In this document: piece after piece, positions 27,190 through 38,203 of the stretch
Numbering within the stretch: position 1 is the first letter of the stretch
How the letters are laid out: every line of letters starts with the position of its first letter
Source of the DNA: Litomosoides sigmodontis
Lineage: Eukaryota > Nematoda > Chromadorea > Rhabditida > Onchocercidae
Assembly (NCBI GenBank): GCA_963070105.1
Contig: OY718805.1
Location: forward strand, 7,346,001-7,410,000
Length of the DNA stretch: 64,000 nucleotides
Direction: 5' to 3'
The notes under the pieces: model-generated
Told to the model about the DNA's origin: nothing
The model's database searches: none
The model's input: only the letters and a program-made list of their open reading frames with translations
Made by a program: the position numbers and the translations under genes

Positions 27190-30100
27190 TTATTTCTTCT
27201 TACGCCTTCGGTTTCTTACTGGAGTAGGCTGGGGTGGATTTGCCACAACTACTCGACTTTCATTAATCTCCTGAAACATTTAAGCAAAAAGTCAGTATAT
27301 TCTAGGAATCAGCGAAGCAATGACATTAATCCGAATTGCTAACGCTGTTAGTTATTAATCCGGCACAGACACAGAAAACGTATGCACATTCGTTTTCAGT
27401 TTACTACGACTATATGTAACAGAATAACCTTTTCAGTAACTTCATTAGTTTCAACCGCGTTCTGTATTTTTGCTTCAGCATCGAAGTGCATCATTAAATC
27501 CCGAATTTGTTCACTGAGATCATTCACTGTCTAAAAAAAAGTTTAAACATAGAAAGCAAGTCAAGACCTTTCAAACTTGGTGACTGGAAGTAATACTTAC
27601 TGAAACGTATTTTTCATGTAAGCTAGTATTTTTGGCTTCCATTTCTGCCAATCTTACAGACCACTTTTCCTGATCGGACAGCAATGACTTGTTTAAAGCA
27701 CGTTCCTCCTCTAACTCTGCCAGTGCCTACAAAAAAAGTTTTATAACTTCAGCATCTTAAAGATCAGACGACTCCTACTCGAATTTTTTACGAACATATA
27801 ATAATTCAATAATTTCGATGATTTACAATGCTAAACATATTTTAGAAAATAAATGTTACTTTGCTCAATTTATTTTGAGTATTTTGCTGCTTTTTTTCGA
27901 TATTACGCCGTTGTTGCGTACAGGAAGCCAACGATTTTTTCAATTCATCGCATTCCTGTCGTATTTCATCGACTTCTCTTTCAAGATCATCAACCTACAA
28001 AATAATTTACTTATCACTATCACAGGAACAGAAAAAGAAACTTTTTAGCGTTCTGAGAGCGACATCTTAAAGCATTTATGCGTGCATTTCATCCACTATC
28101 AAGCACTGCTGATGTGCCGTTAACAAAATTCTTTATTTCATATAATAAGAAACCTGAGCCTGATTATGTTTCTCTAACGTGCTGAATAGCCGTTCTTGTT
28201 CATTCATTTTGGTTTCGTAAAATATTCTTTGATATTCTAGTTGACTCGTAAGCAAGCAAGTATATTCTAGCTGAATTGATTCTATCTTTTCGCCTGAATT
28301 TTCCTAGAAAAATACACTCTTTATTTTGATATTCAAATAAATAAAGTCAGTTCTTACATTAAGATACTCTTCAGATTAAATTGCCTTTTCTGAATTAGAA
28401 TTAACATACACCACTTCTCCTGTATTCGACCATTTTACCATCAGGTGAGCTTTGTATCAAGCGATGCACATAGTTATCACCCGCATAATCCCACACACGT
28501 TCACCGCCAATTTCCAGAGTAAAAGTATGTGAAGTTGTTTCAAAATGTCTGTAAAGAATATTGTAGTGACCTTTATCTTTTTACTCCTAGTCTTCCTTGC
28601 TAAAGGTTGTGGAAATGCTCATTCGTCAAATACGTGTAAAATAAGTGATATCCTTGAGCAAAACAATCACGATCCAGTAAGGCTTGTTATGCACAATTAA
28701 AATAATCCTATGCAGCTCATCAGTTAACATAGCTTAAGATGCTAACCTGTAAGCGTGACCCTCTACATATCGACCGCAACCAATATTTCCACAAACTAAG
28801 CATATCCATAAATCTGTAGTTTTTCCACAGACAGAGCATTTCTGATCTGCAACCAATTCAGGCGTCTGATTATGCCGACACACCGGACACCTGAAATATT
28901 AATGGAAATCAGCTTTAAAATGTATTATAAATGAGTACAATTATAAAAAATTAACGTATTTAAATAAACTACATCTTACGTCGTATCTGCCCACTGCTCT
29001 AAACATTCAGCATGAAAAGTATGGTTACACAGAATAGTCAGCACACCATCATCCATACGCTCCAAACAAACTGCACATGTTGGTAGTTCCGTCATGTTTT
29101 CGGCAGGTAGGCTACCACCAGCTTCTTCATGAATCTAGAAAATCAAACCTCCGGGAATATAAAATAAGTTTCTTCTTTCCTTTCTCCATCCCGACTTTTT
29201 TAATATTATGTGATAAGGCTATTTCAGGAAAATTAACTTTACTACAAGAACATGAATCTTACGACTGTAATGACAATTAAAGGAAAGTTGTAATAAACAG
29301 ATAGTGTTGATGGAATGAAGGCGAACTAAAAAAAATATACCGATTCGATTTTTTCAACAAAAACGAGGGAACAGACTTCTGGTTCAATTGCATTATATGT
29401 TATACCATTGTACTCGTCGTAAAAACGAACAGCAGCATCCTAAAGCAGAAAAAACTTCAAAATATTTTTACCTTTATTGTTACACTTCGCTCTTTACAAT
29501 GAAGGCGCTTCAAAATTACAAGTATAACAGCAAAAAAGAAGCAGATATAGTTGTAATATTCGGCCTAATCTTTATTTAAATATGCTGAAGTAAAAATTAT
29601 AAAAATTTTGTGCTTACATGAGATCGGAAGTTAATAATAACCATATACTGGTTTGGTGTTGAATCACGTATCACTTTCATTGCTACAATATACTCTGAAC
29701 TTGGAGCAATAAATCTTAGAAGCTCGCGACATGACAGTAACGATGGAACTCCTAACATGCATAATGTTGAACAATTATCTGTCGTAGCTGTTGAGCTCGT
29801 TTCTCTAAAGGTAGGTGCTGTTTTATACATAAAAACGTAACTGTTTCATATTTTAAAACTGCAAAAATATAAATCGGCACCATGATTGCTGAATTGAATT
29901 TCGAAAAATCGGAAGAACATACTTTTTTTTGTAAAAATGAAGAATTCCGGATGTTTTTTCGACAAACGGATTTCCAGAGAAAAATGAGATATTGCATAAA
30001 TCTGGAAAAATGTTATATTCAAGGATGAATGTAGTTCTGACTTTTCTGGTATATAATATTTTAGAATTGATATCATTTGTCAATGAAAGTATCATTCCCT

Positions 30101-30884
30101 ACTGAGGTCTAGCAAATCTCGTTAGATTCGTATCGTAACTTTTTAAGCATGATCAGTTAGAATAAGTATGAGGGACGTTAGAAATTAATAAATCTGAAAT
30201 AAATTAATCATTTAGCACCAACCGGGTACTTCACCCGCCGATTTTGACGAGAGAGAAGAACCGGAGGAAACCGTTTGTATGGAAGAAGATTCCTCTTGAC
30301 CATCGGTAGTGAAGGATTTCTGTTTATTCAACGTTGTTTGATCCTTACAAAATGTTTGTACAACTACTTCGGTGTATTTTCGATTGCCTAAGCATTGTGC
30401 CTGCACCGATGCTCGTTCAACCTAAATGACCTTCAATAGAATATATTTCAAATGCGTTCAAACAGGCATCATAATAAATATAATGGAGCAAAATTACGTT
30501 GCAGCTTAAGCCAATGCCTGCAGCATTTCCCTTAAGTGAAGTATTTTCAGCACGATCTAATAAATTCCAAGAAACAACGTAACCGATTCCGTTGCCTTAT
30601 TTATAGAAGTCTGCAGCAAAGCCTCTTCAGTTTTTGATTGCTCATCAACTTTCCTGTGTTTCCCGTTTTGAGCCATTAATTTTCTTTCAGACTGTACTTT
30701 GTTTTTCGTTTCTAAAATTTCGGTACTGTAGACATACTCTCAATAAAACTATCCAGAAATAATTACAGCCATTTCTATTATCACACAAATTTGATATACC
30801 GTTAAAACCGGCAGACTCGAACTGAATGAACCGTGCACCAGTTTGTATCTCCAAACGTATTATAATTGAAGTCACTTTGCTCAT
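27190..30884 (-). CDS. brap-2: BRAP2-type RING ubiquitin ligase (BRCA1-associated protein homologue)
   Basis: Thirteen minus-strand exons: 30800-30884, 30498-30556, 30235-30421, 29618-29817, 29341-29439, 28980-29134, 28747-28890, 28410-28548, 28154-28303, 27860-27994, 27601-27726, 27429-27530, 27190-27270; 553 residues (human BRAP 592). The start [14 protein letters not shown] aligns with human MSVSLVVIRLEL. The BRAP2 RRM-like domain (about 125-205) contains [11 protein letters not shown], nearly identical to human. The RING (about 230-266) reads CAVCLER...[13 protein letters not shown]...CPVC with all zinc ligands. The UBP-type zinc finger follows ([31 protein letters not shown]) and then [13 protein letters not shown]. 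Residues about 357-530 form a coiled coil and the tail is basic (RNRRRKKK). BRAP2 proteins act in the cytoplasm and tune Ras/MAPK signalling by binding the scaffold KSR; in C. elegans BRAP-2 also affects the SKN-1 stress response. The third exon may end at 30223 instead of 30235. Confidence 0.93.
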
Positions 30885-30887
30885 CAA

Positions 30888-30890
30888 CTG
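30888..30890 (-). other. splice acceptor 3 bases before the BRAP2 start
   Basis: TTCCATTTCAG ends at 30888 on the minus strand and is followed by TTG and the start ATG. This is the usual arrangement of a nematode trans-splice site and supports the chosen start. Confidence 0.6.
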
Positions 30891-33667
30891 AAATGGAAAA
30901 AGTGGTAGTGATTTTGGAAATTTAGAAATAAAATAAAAACATGAATTTCTAGAAAGGCAGAACAAATTACTAGAAATAACACTACAAATGAAATAAAAAT
31001 ATAAATTACTAGAAAGTGGAGATATACATGAGTAATACTAGAAAAATATGATTTCTTTGTTGAAAATCTATTGCTTTAAAACATGATTTAAAACAAGTCT
31101 CAAGTTTGTGACGTTATTGTAACACAGAATAAAAACTTGAAGTTTAGTCTATAATCAGCTCCACACTCTTTTTCTTGAATGATTACCTATGCTTATTCCA
31201 TTTCTTTCCTACCTGTTTCTTCTCATCTTCCCTCCTGATCTTTAGAGCTCACTAAATGAGGAGAACTGAAGTAAACTTAAACAAATAATCGAGCGATCCC
31301 ATCTACCTTCCCAACGATTGCAGCAATCTAAACCAATAAAATTAGAGCAATTTGTCTTACAACCTTTGGTTTTGGGACGATTTGCGTAGGAATCTCAGCA
31401 CATCTCTATCCTCGAGGTGCGCTAGGAAATTTAATTTTCCTGTCAAGTCAAATTTTGTGGGAATGAAGAGGAGTGGCGGTGCTGTGCATTCCCAGCTAGA
31501 GTCATCCTATTAGAGTCAGCGCATCTGATTAGAGTGAACTGATCGTGCTGGGGTCGTTTCGTTCCGTTGCGATTAACTTAACTGAAATTGAAATTAGCTC
31601 ACTTCGTTGAATCAAATCATCTCATTAAGAAACAGTTCTTTCCACTAAAATGTGAATTTCAATATGCAAATTGCACGAAAGCTGTGAGCAGGCATTGAAT
31701 TACCAAATAAATGGAGCCTGAACTATTGTGAACATGTTTGATAGCCTGAACGCCAATAACTTCAGCAGAATTAGGCAAGGAAAAATGAAGCACACCAAAG
31801 ACCAAGGGATCTTTCTTGCTGAGCTTTGTGTTCTTTTTTTTTTCATTCTTTTTAATTCCTTCGAAATATCGGTGTTGCATATCAAGCATCTTTCAAGCAT
31901 TAATGCCAAGAATTAGAACAATTAATTATATACAGTTAATAAATTAGTAAAATGAATAATTAAAATAGTTGATGGCAAGAATTGAAATATTCCAAAGATG
32001 TCGAAAATTTTTGAAGAGCAAGACAGTATTCAATGTCCCAAACTATTGCCTTCCGTCTCCAGTGCTACTTCTTGTCTGGAAATAATGAAGCAAGAAGCGT
32101 GGGAGAGAATCAGTGATGATTTTGCATTAATTGACTTCCTTTTCTTCCTTCTTTAAGCAAAGATAGCATTCATTTCACGCCATTCAACTGATACGAATGA
32201 CATTGAAATATTTGTCTTACACTGGACGGAAGTCTCAAAAGGAATTGGAGAGAAGTCTGTCTGACGCTCGAATAGCAAAAATTAAAAATTCAAAAAAGTT
32301 GGCGTGGAAACATGCAGTGGATCACGGAAGACATGTGATTTTTTTTGTCGCATGCACCCAGTTTTGCTTCTCATCCGTCATTTCTCCTTCTCTACGATTT
32401 TTTTCCATTCTTTAGCTGATTAATATTTTACGAACCGCCAGGTATGAATTTAAACTAATGAAAGTGTGAAACATGAAAGCTCGTTCTTTCAGAAATGATA
32501 TGTAAAATTAATACTTTTTTTCACATGTTCATTCCTATCTCATCCAATGATATTTGAATGGATGAAAGATTCGGTCAATCTGGCTAGGTCTCAGCACACC
32601 TCTTTTCCGTGCAGGAATTGATGTACGATTGATTAGTCAGTGCGAAGTACATTTAATTGCGTCATTGCAACGTGTCAAAAATTTCATATGAATTTTCTTA
32701 TTTCCTATGCTCCCACGCATATTTACTACTCTATAGTAATGTACAGTAATCTATTGTAGCATTCTCATCATCAATTCAAATTACTCTATCAATTTTAATT
32801 AGAGCTATTTACTTCCTCATTCTCCAACGTACATTTAACCTTCACGAATGTTCTCTTCAGTCGAAGAAGCTCACATTTCCTGCTAGAAACTTGGCCGCTT
32901 TTTTTTTTCTCCGTAGATTGATCGCTATTGCTACATGGACTAGTGTTTCAAAGATTAGTTGTAGCAGATGCTCGAGGTGAGGATAGAATCAGCTGTCACT
33001 CATCAAACACAAAGTACATTGACACCTGCGGTGTTATCTCACTATACTACTTTCTCCACTGTCATTAATGAGGCCGCTGGATGACAACTGTCATTGACTG
33101 TACAAGTTGCGGCCGAGAATTTCTAAAGAATTAAAAATAAGCAATAAGTGCTCTGATGCTGTCAAGAAGGACAACACTTGAACGTACTGAAACGTACGAA
33201 GTTAGACGCCGAAATGACATGATACGGGAATACTGGAAACCAGTGCTCACTTGTGCTTAACGTGTAATTACGTGTTGTGTTGCTTTATGGAAAAAAAAGC
33301 AATTACAATAGATAATGCTCTTTCATCAGCCGTCTTCTTATTGCTACGCAAAGCTTAAGCTTACCCTCCGCGTGTGAAGCGTGTAACACCCCTGTCTGTA
33401 CGTCATCAGTAAGTACCTCCTCTCCCCCACCATGCCCTTTCGCAATCAGTAGTGCAATGCAGAGCAGACGGATGAAAGAAGTGCAGTTGTGTGTCTCATC
33501 CTGTACTATGCTTTTTGTCTTTCCCTACGTAGTCTGTTACCTTCTCTCTTTCTTTTCCGTTCCACAGAAGCGTTCGTTATGGCATCATAACACTCTCTTA
33601 TGTATTGTGTGTGTGCGTGCTTGTCTATATGGGTAGGTGTGGGGAAAGTGGATGAATTGTGGACGTA

Positions 33668-33735
33668 ATTCCGTTCCGGATTCGCTTATTTCCTGTTAGA
33701 AGTGGGGAGTATGGATATGATTCTGTTCCGGATTC
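33668..33735. repeat. 16-base motif repeated at 52-base spacing
   Basis: ATTCCGTTCCGGATTC at 33668-33683 and ATTCTGTTCCGGATTC at 33720-33735, one mismatch, same orientation, about 1 kb upstream of the translocase start. They could be paired factor-binding sites or a small local duplication. Confidence 0.7.
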
Positions 33736-34646
33736 AGTGATTTTCTGATGATAATTCTTCCACACGTTAACTCTTGTTTTCGCATGAACTTCTAGGTGCT
33801 GCATTTATCGTCATCGACTGCTCGAGCTGTTGGACTTACCGTGAACTTTTTGTGGTATTGAACTTTCCTGCAAGAGAAGAACTGAAGAGGACTAATTTGT
33901 GTTGTCCCTCTGATCCTGAATTGAGCTTAGAGTTGTTGGTATTAATTGAATTAATCTGGAAATTAGAAAAGAATACAAGTTGAGTGAATTTTTTTCTGAG
34001 ATGAGTGGCGGTGCATGAAAGTTGTTAAGACGAAACTCTTCTTATTAACGTGAAGCCCTAACGCAACGAGATACTGTTGATTGACGAACCTGCTAATCCC
34101 TCCGTCATAAGTCACTGTTTGGTGATAGTGCACCACTTCTGGTAAAGGTCATTTGCTCAACAGACCTTGACCTTTTCCCTCCCCGAGATTTCATTACTAA
34201 ATTAGTTGGAGAAGAGAATACTGATTCTTTCACGATCGCAATTCCTCAACCAAGTGGTACGCTCATTAAACTATTTTTATGGAATGAAATAGTAAGTATT
34301 GAATATTTGGAATTGTGAACAACCAGGCATTGCTGCTGTTCATTCTCTCTTCACTGTCTTTTTTTTCATAGCTGCCGCCGGTTGCTTCGATCGGTTTTAA
34401 GTGCACATTTTTACATTAATTGTTCGTATTCGTGCGTAGGTACTCAAAATTGCTTTGCTATATCCATTGTTAATAGCAGCTTCAAATTTAACTTAGCTCA
34501 TTGAAATTTTCACTGATAATCAACACACACACACAGAGAGTAAAGCAGTTTGTTACTTATACAAATAATGGACTGCTGTGTGACGTCGCGAGTGCAGTAA
34601 TGTCATAAAAGACATTTCCTATGACTTATATCAGCTTCATTAATTT

Positions 34647-34649
34647 CAG
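34647..34649 (+). other. splice acceptor upstream of the translocase start
   Basis: TAATTTCAG ends at 34649 and leads into 46 bases of leader before the ATG at 34696. It is a probable spliced-leader addition site. Confidence 0.5.
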
Positions 34650-34695
34650 GTATAAGTAAATCGCGAAGGGTTCCGAGCATTTTTAAACTAGAGAA

Positions 34696-37600
34696 ATGGC
34701 AGAAGGTTATCATCTTCTCTAATTTCAATTTTCTAACTTCAATTTATATTGTGAAGCATTTTCTCCATAAATTTACTAGAAATTGAAACTATATTAAAAA
34801 AAATATGTTTCCAAATGATAAGTTTTAGTTTCTACATGAAATTAAACGGAAATATTGTGTGAAAGTGAAATTCACGTAGGATATTTTCATTTATGTGATA
34901 GAAAAATTGTTGACTGTTACCTATTATCGATGGCCGTGACTTCATTTGATATAAAATGTAGTTGAAATGTATCTTGTCGTTTTAATAGTTACAGTTACTT
35001 TTCAATCCCTTATCTCACAGCAAATAGGAGAGATTCACTCAATTATAAATGTTAGAAACGTTTAATGATATTTGGTTGTAAATTTAGAAGTCCAAGCTTT
35101 CATCGCTATTTGTAACACATCTCATCGCTGATGCCAAAATTATAACATAGTTACGTCTTCTTTTAAGCTATTAGCAGGTTGAGGTTCGAGCGGTTTTTGA
35201 GAATGTTTCATATTTAAGAACATCAGTATTTTGCACATATTTTCGATTCGTATTAATTTAAATTTTTTGAATGAAATAGTAGACATTCGTTTAATTGCTA
35301 GGAAGAAAGATGTGAAGCTTTTCTATTAAAGCTTCTCTGAAAATGGAGTATCCCTTCCGTGCACTTTTTCCATAAAATCTCATTAGTAATGATATTTTTA
35401 TCAGTCTAACTTTTTCTTGATCGTTCACTCGATGCAGTGCAACGCTAGATGATGATTTGACATATTCGTGCAACAGTCTTCCTATTTTGCCTACATTGGT
35501 AGATCTGTGACCTTAGTCAACTACTCCTAGCAGTGTCTTCGTTTTTTTTGAAATTTTGACTGATCTATTTTTATATTTTAAAGACTTTCAACTGTTGCTA
35601 TCCTAACTTTCAAGAAATACCCCATATCAGATTAAATAAAAGCCAGAAATAATGCTTCATTATCCTGTCTTACATTTCTAAGTGGATTTGTAAAATACAT
35701 ATATTAGGTCAATTTTTACGAACATACTGAGTAAAGTTGCACGACGTAATTATTCTTTTTCCAGTCAAACAAACTGATAAACCAAAAAAGGATGATACTA
35801 AAGGTTTTGACCCGACGAAGTTTTTCGTTGACTTAGCGACAGGTGGCACAGCCGCTGCAATATCAAAAACTGCAGTTGCACCCATTGAAAGAGTGAAAAT
35901 TCTGTTGCAAGTACGAGTTACAGCACTTTTTGTATCCTTCTTGTACCTTATTTTCATTTTAACCTTGGTGCAAGTTAAATATAATGTACTTCAATTGTTA
36001 TTCAATTATGGTGTGCTTCAGGTGCAAGATGCCCAAAAAACGATCGCTGTTGAGAAGCGTTACAAGGGCATAATTGATGTACTGATTCGAGTTCCTCGAG
36101 AACAAGGCATAACTTCTCTGTGGCGGGGTAACTTGGCTAATGTAATCCGATATTTCCCCACACAGGCTCTTAATTTCGCCTTCAAAGATACATTCAAAAA
36201 GATGTTTATGGGAGGGTAAATCCTATTTTTTATATTTTTGATATTATGGTTCAATAATACACATAAAAGCGAACCCATTTTGCTTTAGTTGAATTTATCA
36301 TCATATACAAATTCCTGCACCGTACTTCTTATCATTCACGCAATGTAACTTGTATTCGAACGGATCAATGAGAATTGTTTGCATTTCGTTCAGGTTGGAT
36401 AAGGAAAAAGAATTCTGGAAATTTTTTGCTGGCAATCTGGCAGCTGGTGGTGCTGCTGGTGCTGCATCGATGTGCGTCGTATACCCATTAGACTTCGCTA
36501 GAACAAGACTTGCTGCTGATATTGGCAAAGGTGAAAGTCGAGAATTCAAGGGATTAACAGATTGTATTGTGAAAGTTGCAAAGTCTGATGGTATGGTTGG
36601 ATTGTATAGGTATGTTGTCGATTTTAAAAACTTTCAAGTTCTTAAAACCAAAATTTGACTATTTTTCGTACTTCCTATTACATTTTATGCTTTTTTTGAA
36701 TCCTTTATCAAATTTCTCCTACTTTCTTCTATATCCTCTAAATTAACTGATGAATTTGTCTATGTGGCATTCTCCATTTTCTAATATTTGTTATTCATTA
36801 ACAAATTGCAAGAATTGAGTTAATTTAGTCTTCCAACATATCACGATCTTGTGGAATAGCGGTGCACAATGTCAAATAAAGATTTTTGACAGAAAAAGGC
36901 AAATGAGAAGTTAAAAAATAACTTAGTAAATTTTCATTTGTTACACTCATATTTGTTAAATGTCTTACGATAACCTACCTAACCCTTGACAATATAACTT
37001 CATTGTTGAATTTCAGAGGCTTTCTGGTATCAGTGCAAGGAATTATTATTTACCGTGCGGCTTACTTTGGTATGTTTGATACTGTGAAGACGTTGGTGGC
37101 TGCTGAGAAGAAACTGAATTTCTTCTTTGCTTGGATGATTGCTCAAGTGGTCACAGTAAGCTCTGGTATATTATCATATCCTTGGGACACTGTACGTCGT
37201 CGAATGATGATGCAGTCTGGGCGTAAAGATGTTCTTTACAAGGTATGTTGTGTTCCTATACAGATATTTTTTTGTACCATTGTGAATGTGTGGAATGTTT
37301 TTTACACTTGAGGTATTTCCTTTCTCGTTTATTAATGCAAAGCAGGATTCTTTTTTCACTTTCTTTTTCCAGTCAGAAAAATGAGACTTATAAATTTAGC
37401 TTAGACAATTTTCAACAGTTGAGTGAGCAATATGAATTACCATTTAATAATAACTGGTGTAATTTGAGAGAGAAATTTTACTAGTTTTTGTTTTGAAAGT
37501 TGCGGAGCTTGCTCATTTCCCGGTACAAGTGCAGGAATAATACAGCAAAGAAATCGTTGTATTACTGTTGCAGAATTCTTTTGATTGCGCCATGAAAATA

Positions 37601-37714
37601 ATTAAAAACGAAGGAGCCAATGCAATGTTCAAAGGTGCATTGTCAAATGTTTTCCGAGGTACCGGTGGCGCACTGGTGTTGGCAATTTATGATGAAATTC
37701 AGAAGTACCTATGA
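34696..37714 (+). CDS. ant-1: mitochondrial ADP/ATP translocase
   Basis: Six exons: 34696-34705, 35765-35910, 36022-36215, 36394-36609, 37017-37242, 37574-37714; 310 residues. The three carrier repeats carry [20 protein letters not shown] and PWDTVRRR, and the nucleotide-carrier signature RRRMMM is present (about residue 250). Other family blocks are [24 protein letters not shown] and [16 protein letters not shown] near the C terminus. The protein exchanges ADP for ATP across the inner mitochondrial membrane through six membrane helices. All junction phases agree (1, 0, 2, 2, 0). The first exon is inferred: no Met precedes the family block within exon 2, and ATG GCA GAA G followed by a GTTATC donor is the nearest fitting start, giving [19 protein letters not shown]. 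The exon encodes three codons plus one base, and intron 1 is about 1.06 kb. The body of the gene is certain, exon 1 fairly so. Confidence 0.95.
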
Positions 37715-37730
37715 TTTAAATCTGATATTG

Positions 37731-37736
37731 AATAAA
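37731..37736 (+). promoter_or_regulatory. polyadenylation signal AATAAA
   Basis: AATAAA begins 17 bases after the translocase stop codon, followed by T-rich sequence. This implies a very short 3' untranslated region. Confidence 0.6.
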
Positions 37737-38203
37737 TTTTTGCTAATGATTTTATGAGAATTTTTTGGCTAAATATAGGATGCAATGTATTGAATGAATA
37801 TGTAGTCGATAATGAATAGCAGCGCTCAATTGCATGCTTTTTTAATTATGTCCGAAAACAGAAAAGAACTGTTGATTTCTGTGTGAGGCTACATCTGCAT
37901 TGTTACCGAATATGATCGCGTAATTCGCAACTTTCAGCTATGATTGAATTTAAAATCTGAATTAATGGAAAATGCAACATCGTTTCATTATTTTGGGGGG
38001 GATATATTTTAATTTATCAAAATGTATGTAATTATTAGTCACATAAATCGATTGCAAGCCGATAAATTAGAATGCTAATGTAATTTAGAGTGGTTTTGAC
38101 AAAATTCGCTGCAATGAACTCAGGTTCACTTCAAAACTTTGAAGAGTTAAGTTTTGCTTTAGCATCTCTTGTCTCAAATATCTGGAGCAGAAGAACTATC
38201 ACT
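37737..38203. other. spacer between convergent genes
   Basis: The 3' ends of the translocase and of the phosphatase-like gene face each other across about 490 bases. Nothing else is seen except a short G run near 37993. Confidence 0.6.

Larger units (their letters stand above)
30891..34649. other. divergent intergenic region between BRAP2 and the ADP/ATP translocase
   Basis: About 3.8 kb that must hold the promoters of both flanking genes, which point away from each other. No further gene is supported. GC rises between about 33340 and 33740, where a 16-base motif occurs twice. Short open frames (for example 33774-33983) have no splice context or resemblance. Confidence 0.6.

Noticed and set aside
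29752..30095. Several overlapping minus-strand open frames around the BRAP2 exon at 29618-29817
   Set aside because: They are read-through into AT-rich intron or other frames of the real exon.
30590..30710. Open stretch inside BRAP2 intron 1 (including [15 protein letters not shown])
   Set aside because: Its acceptor fits phase 1 but its donor leaves phase 0, incompatible with the next exon; exon 1 joins directly to 30498-30556 in frame.
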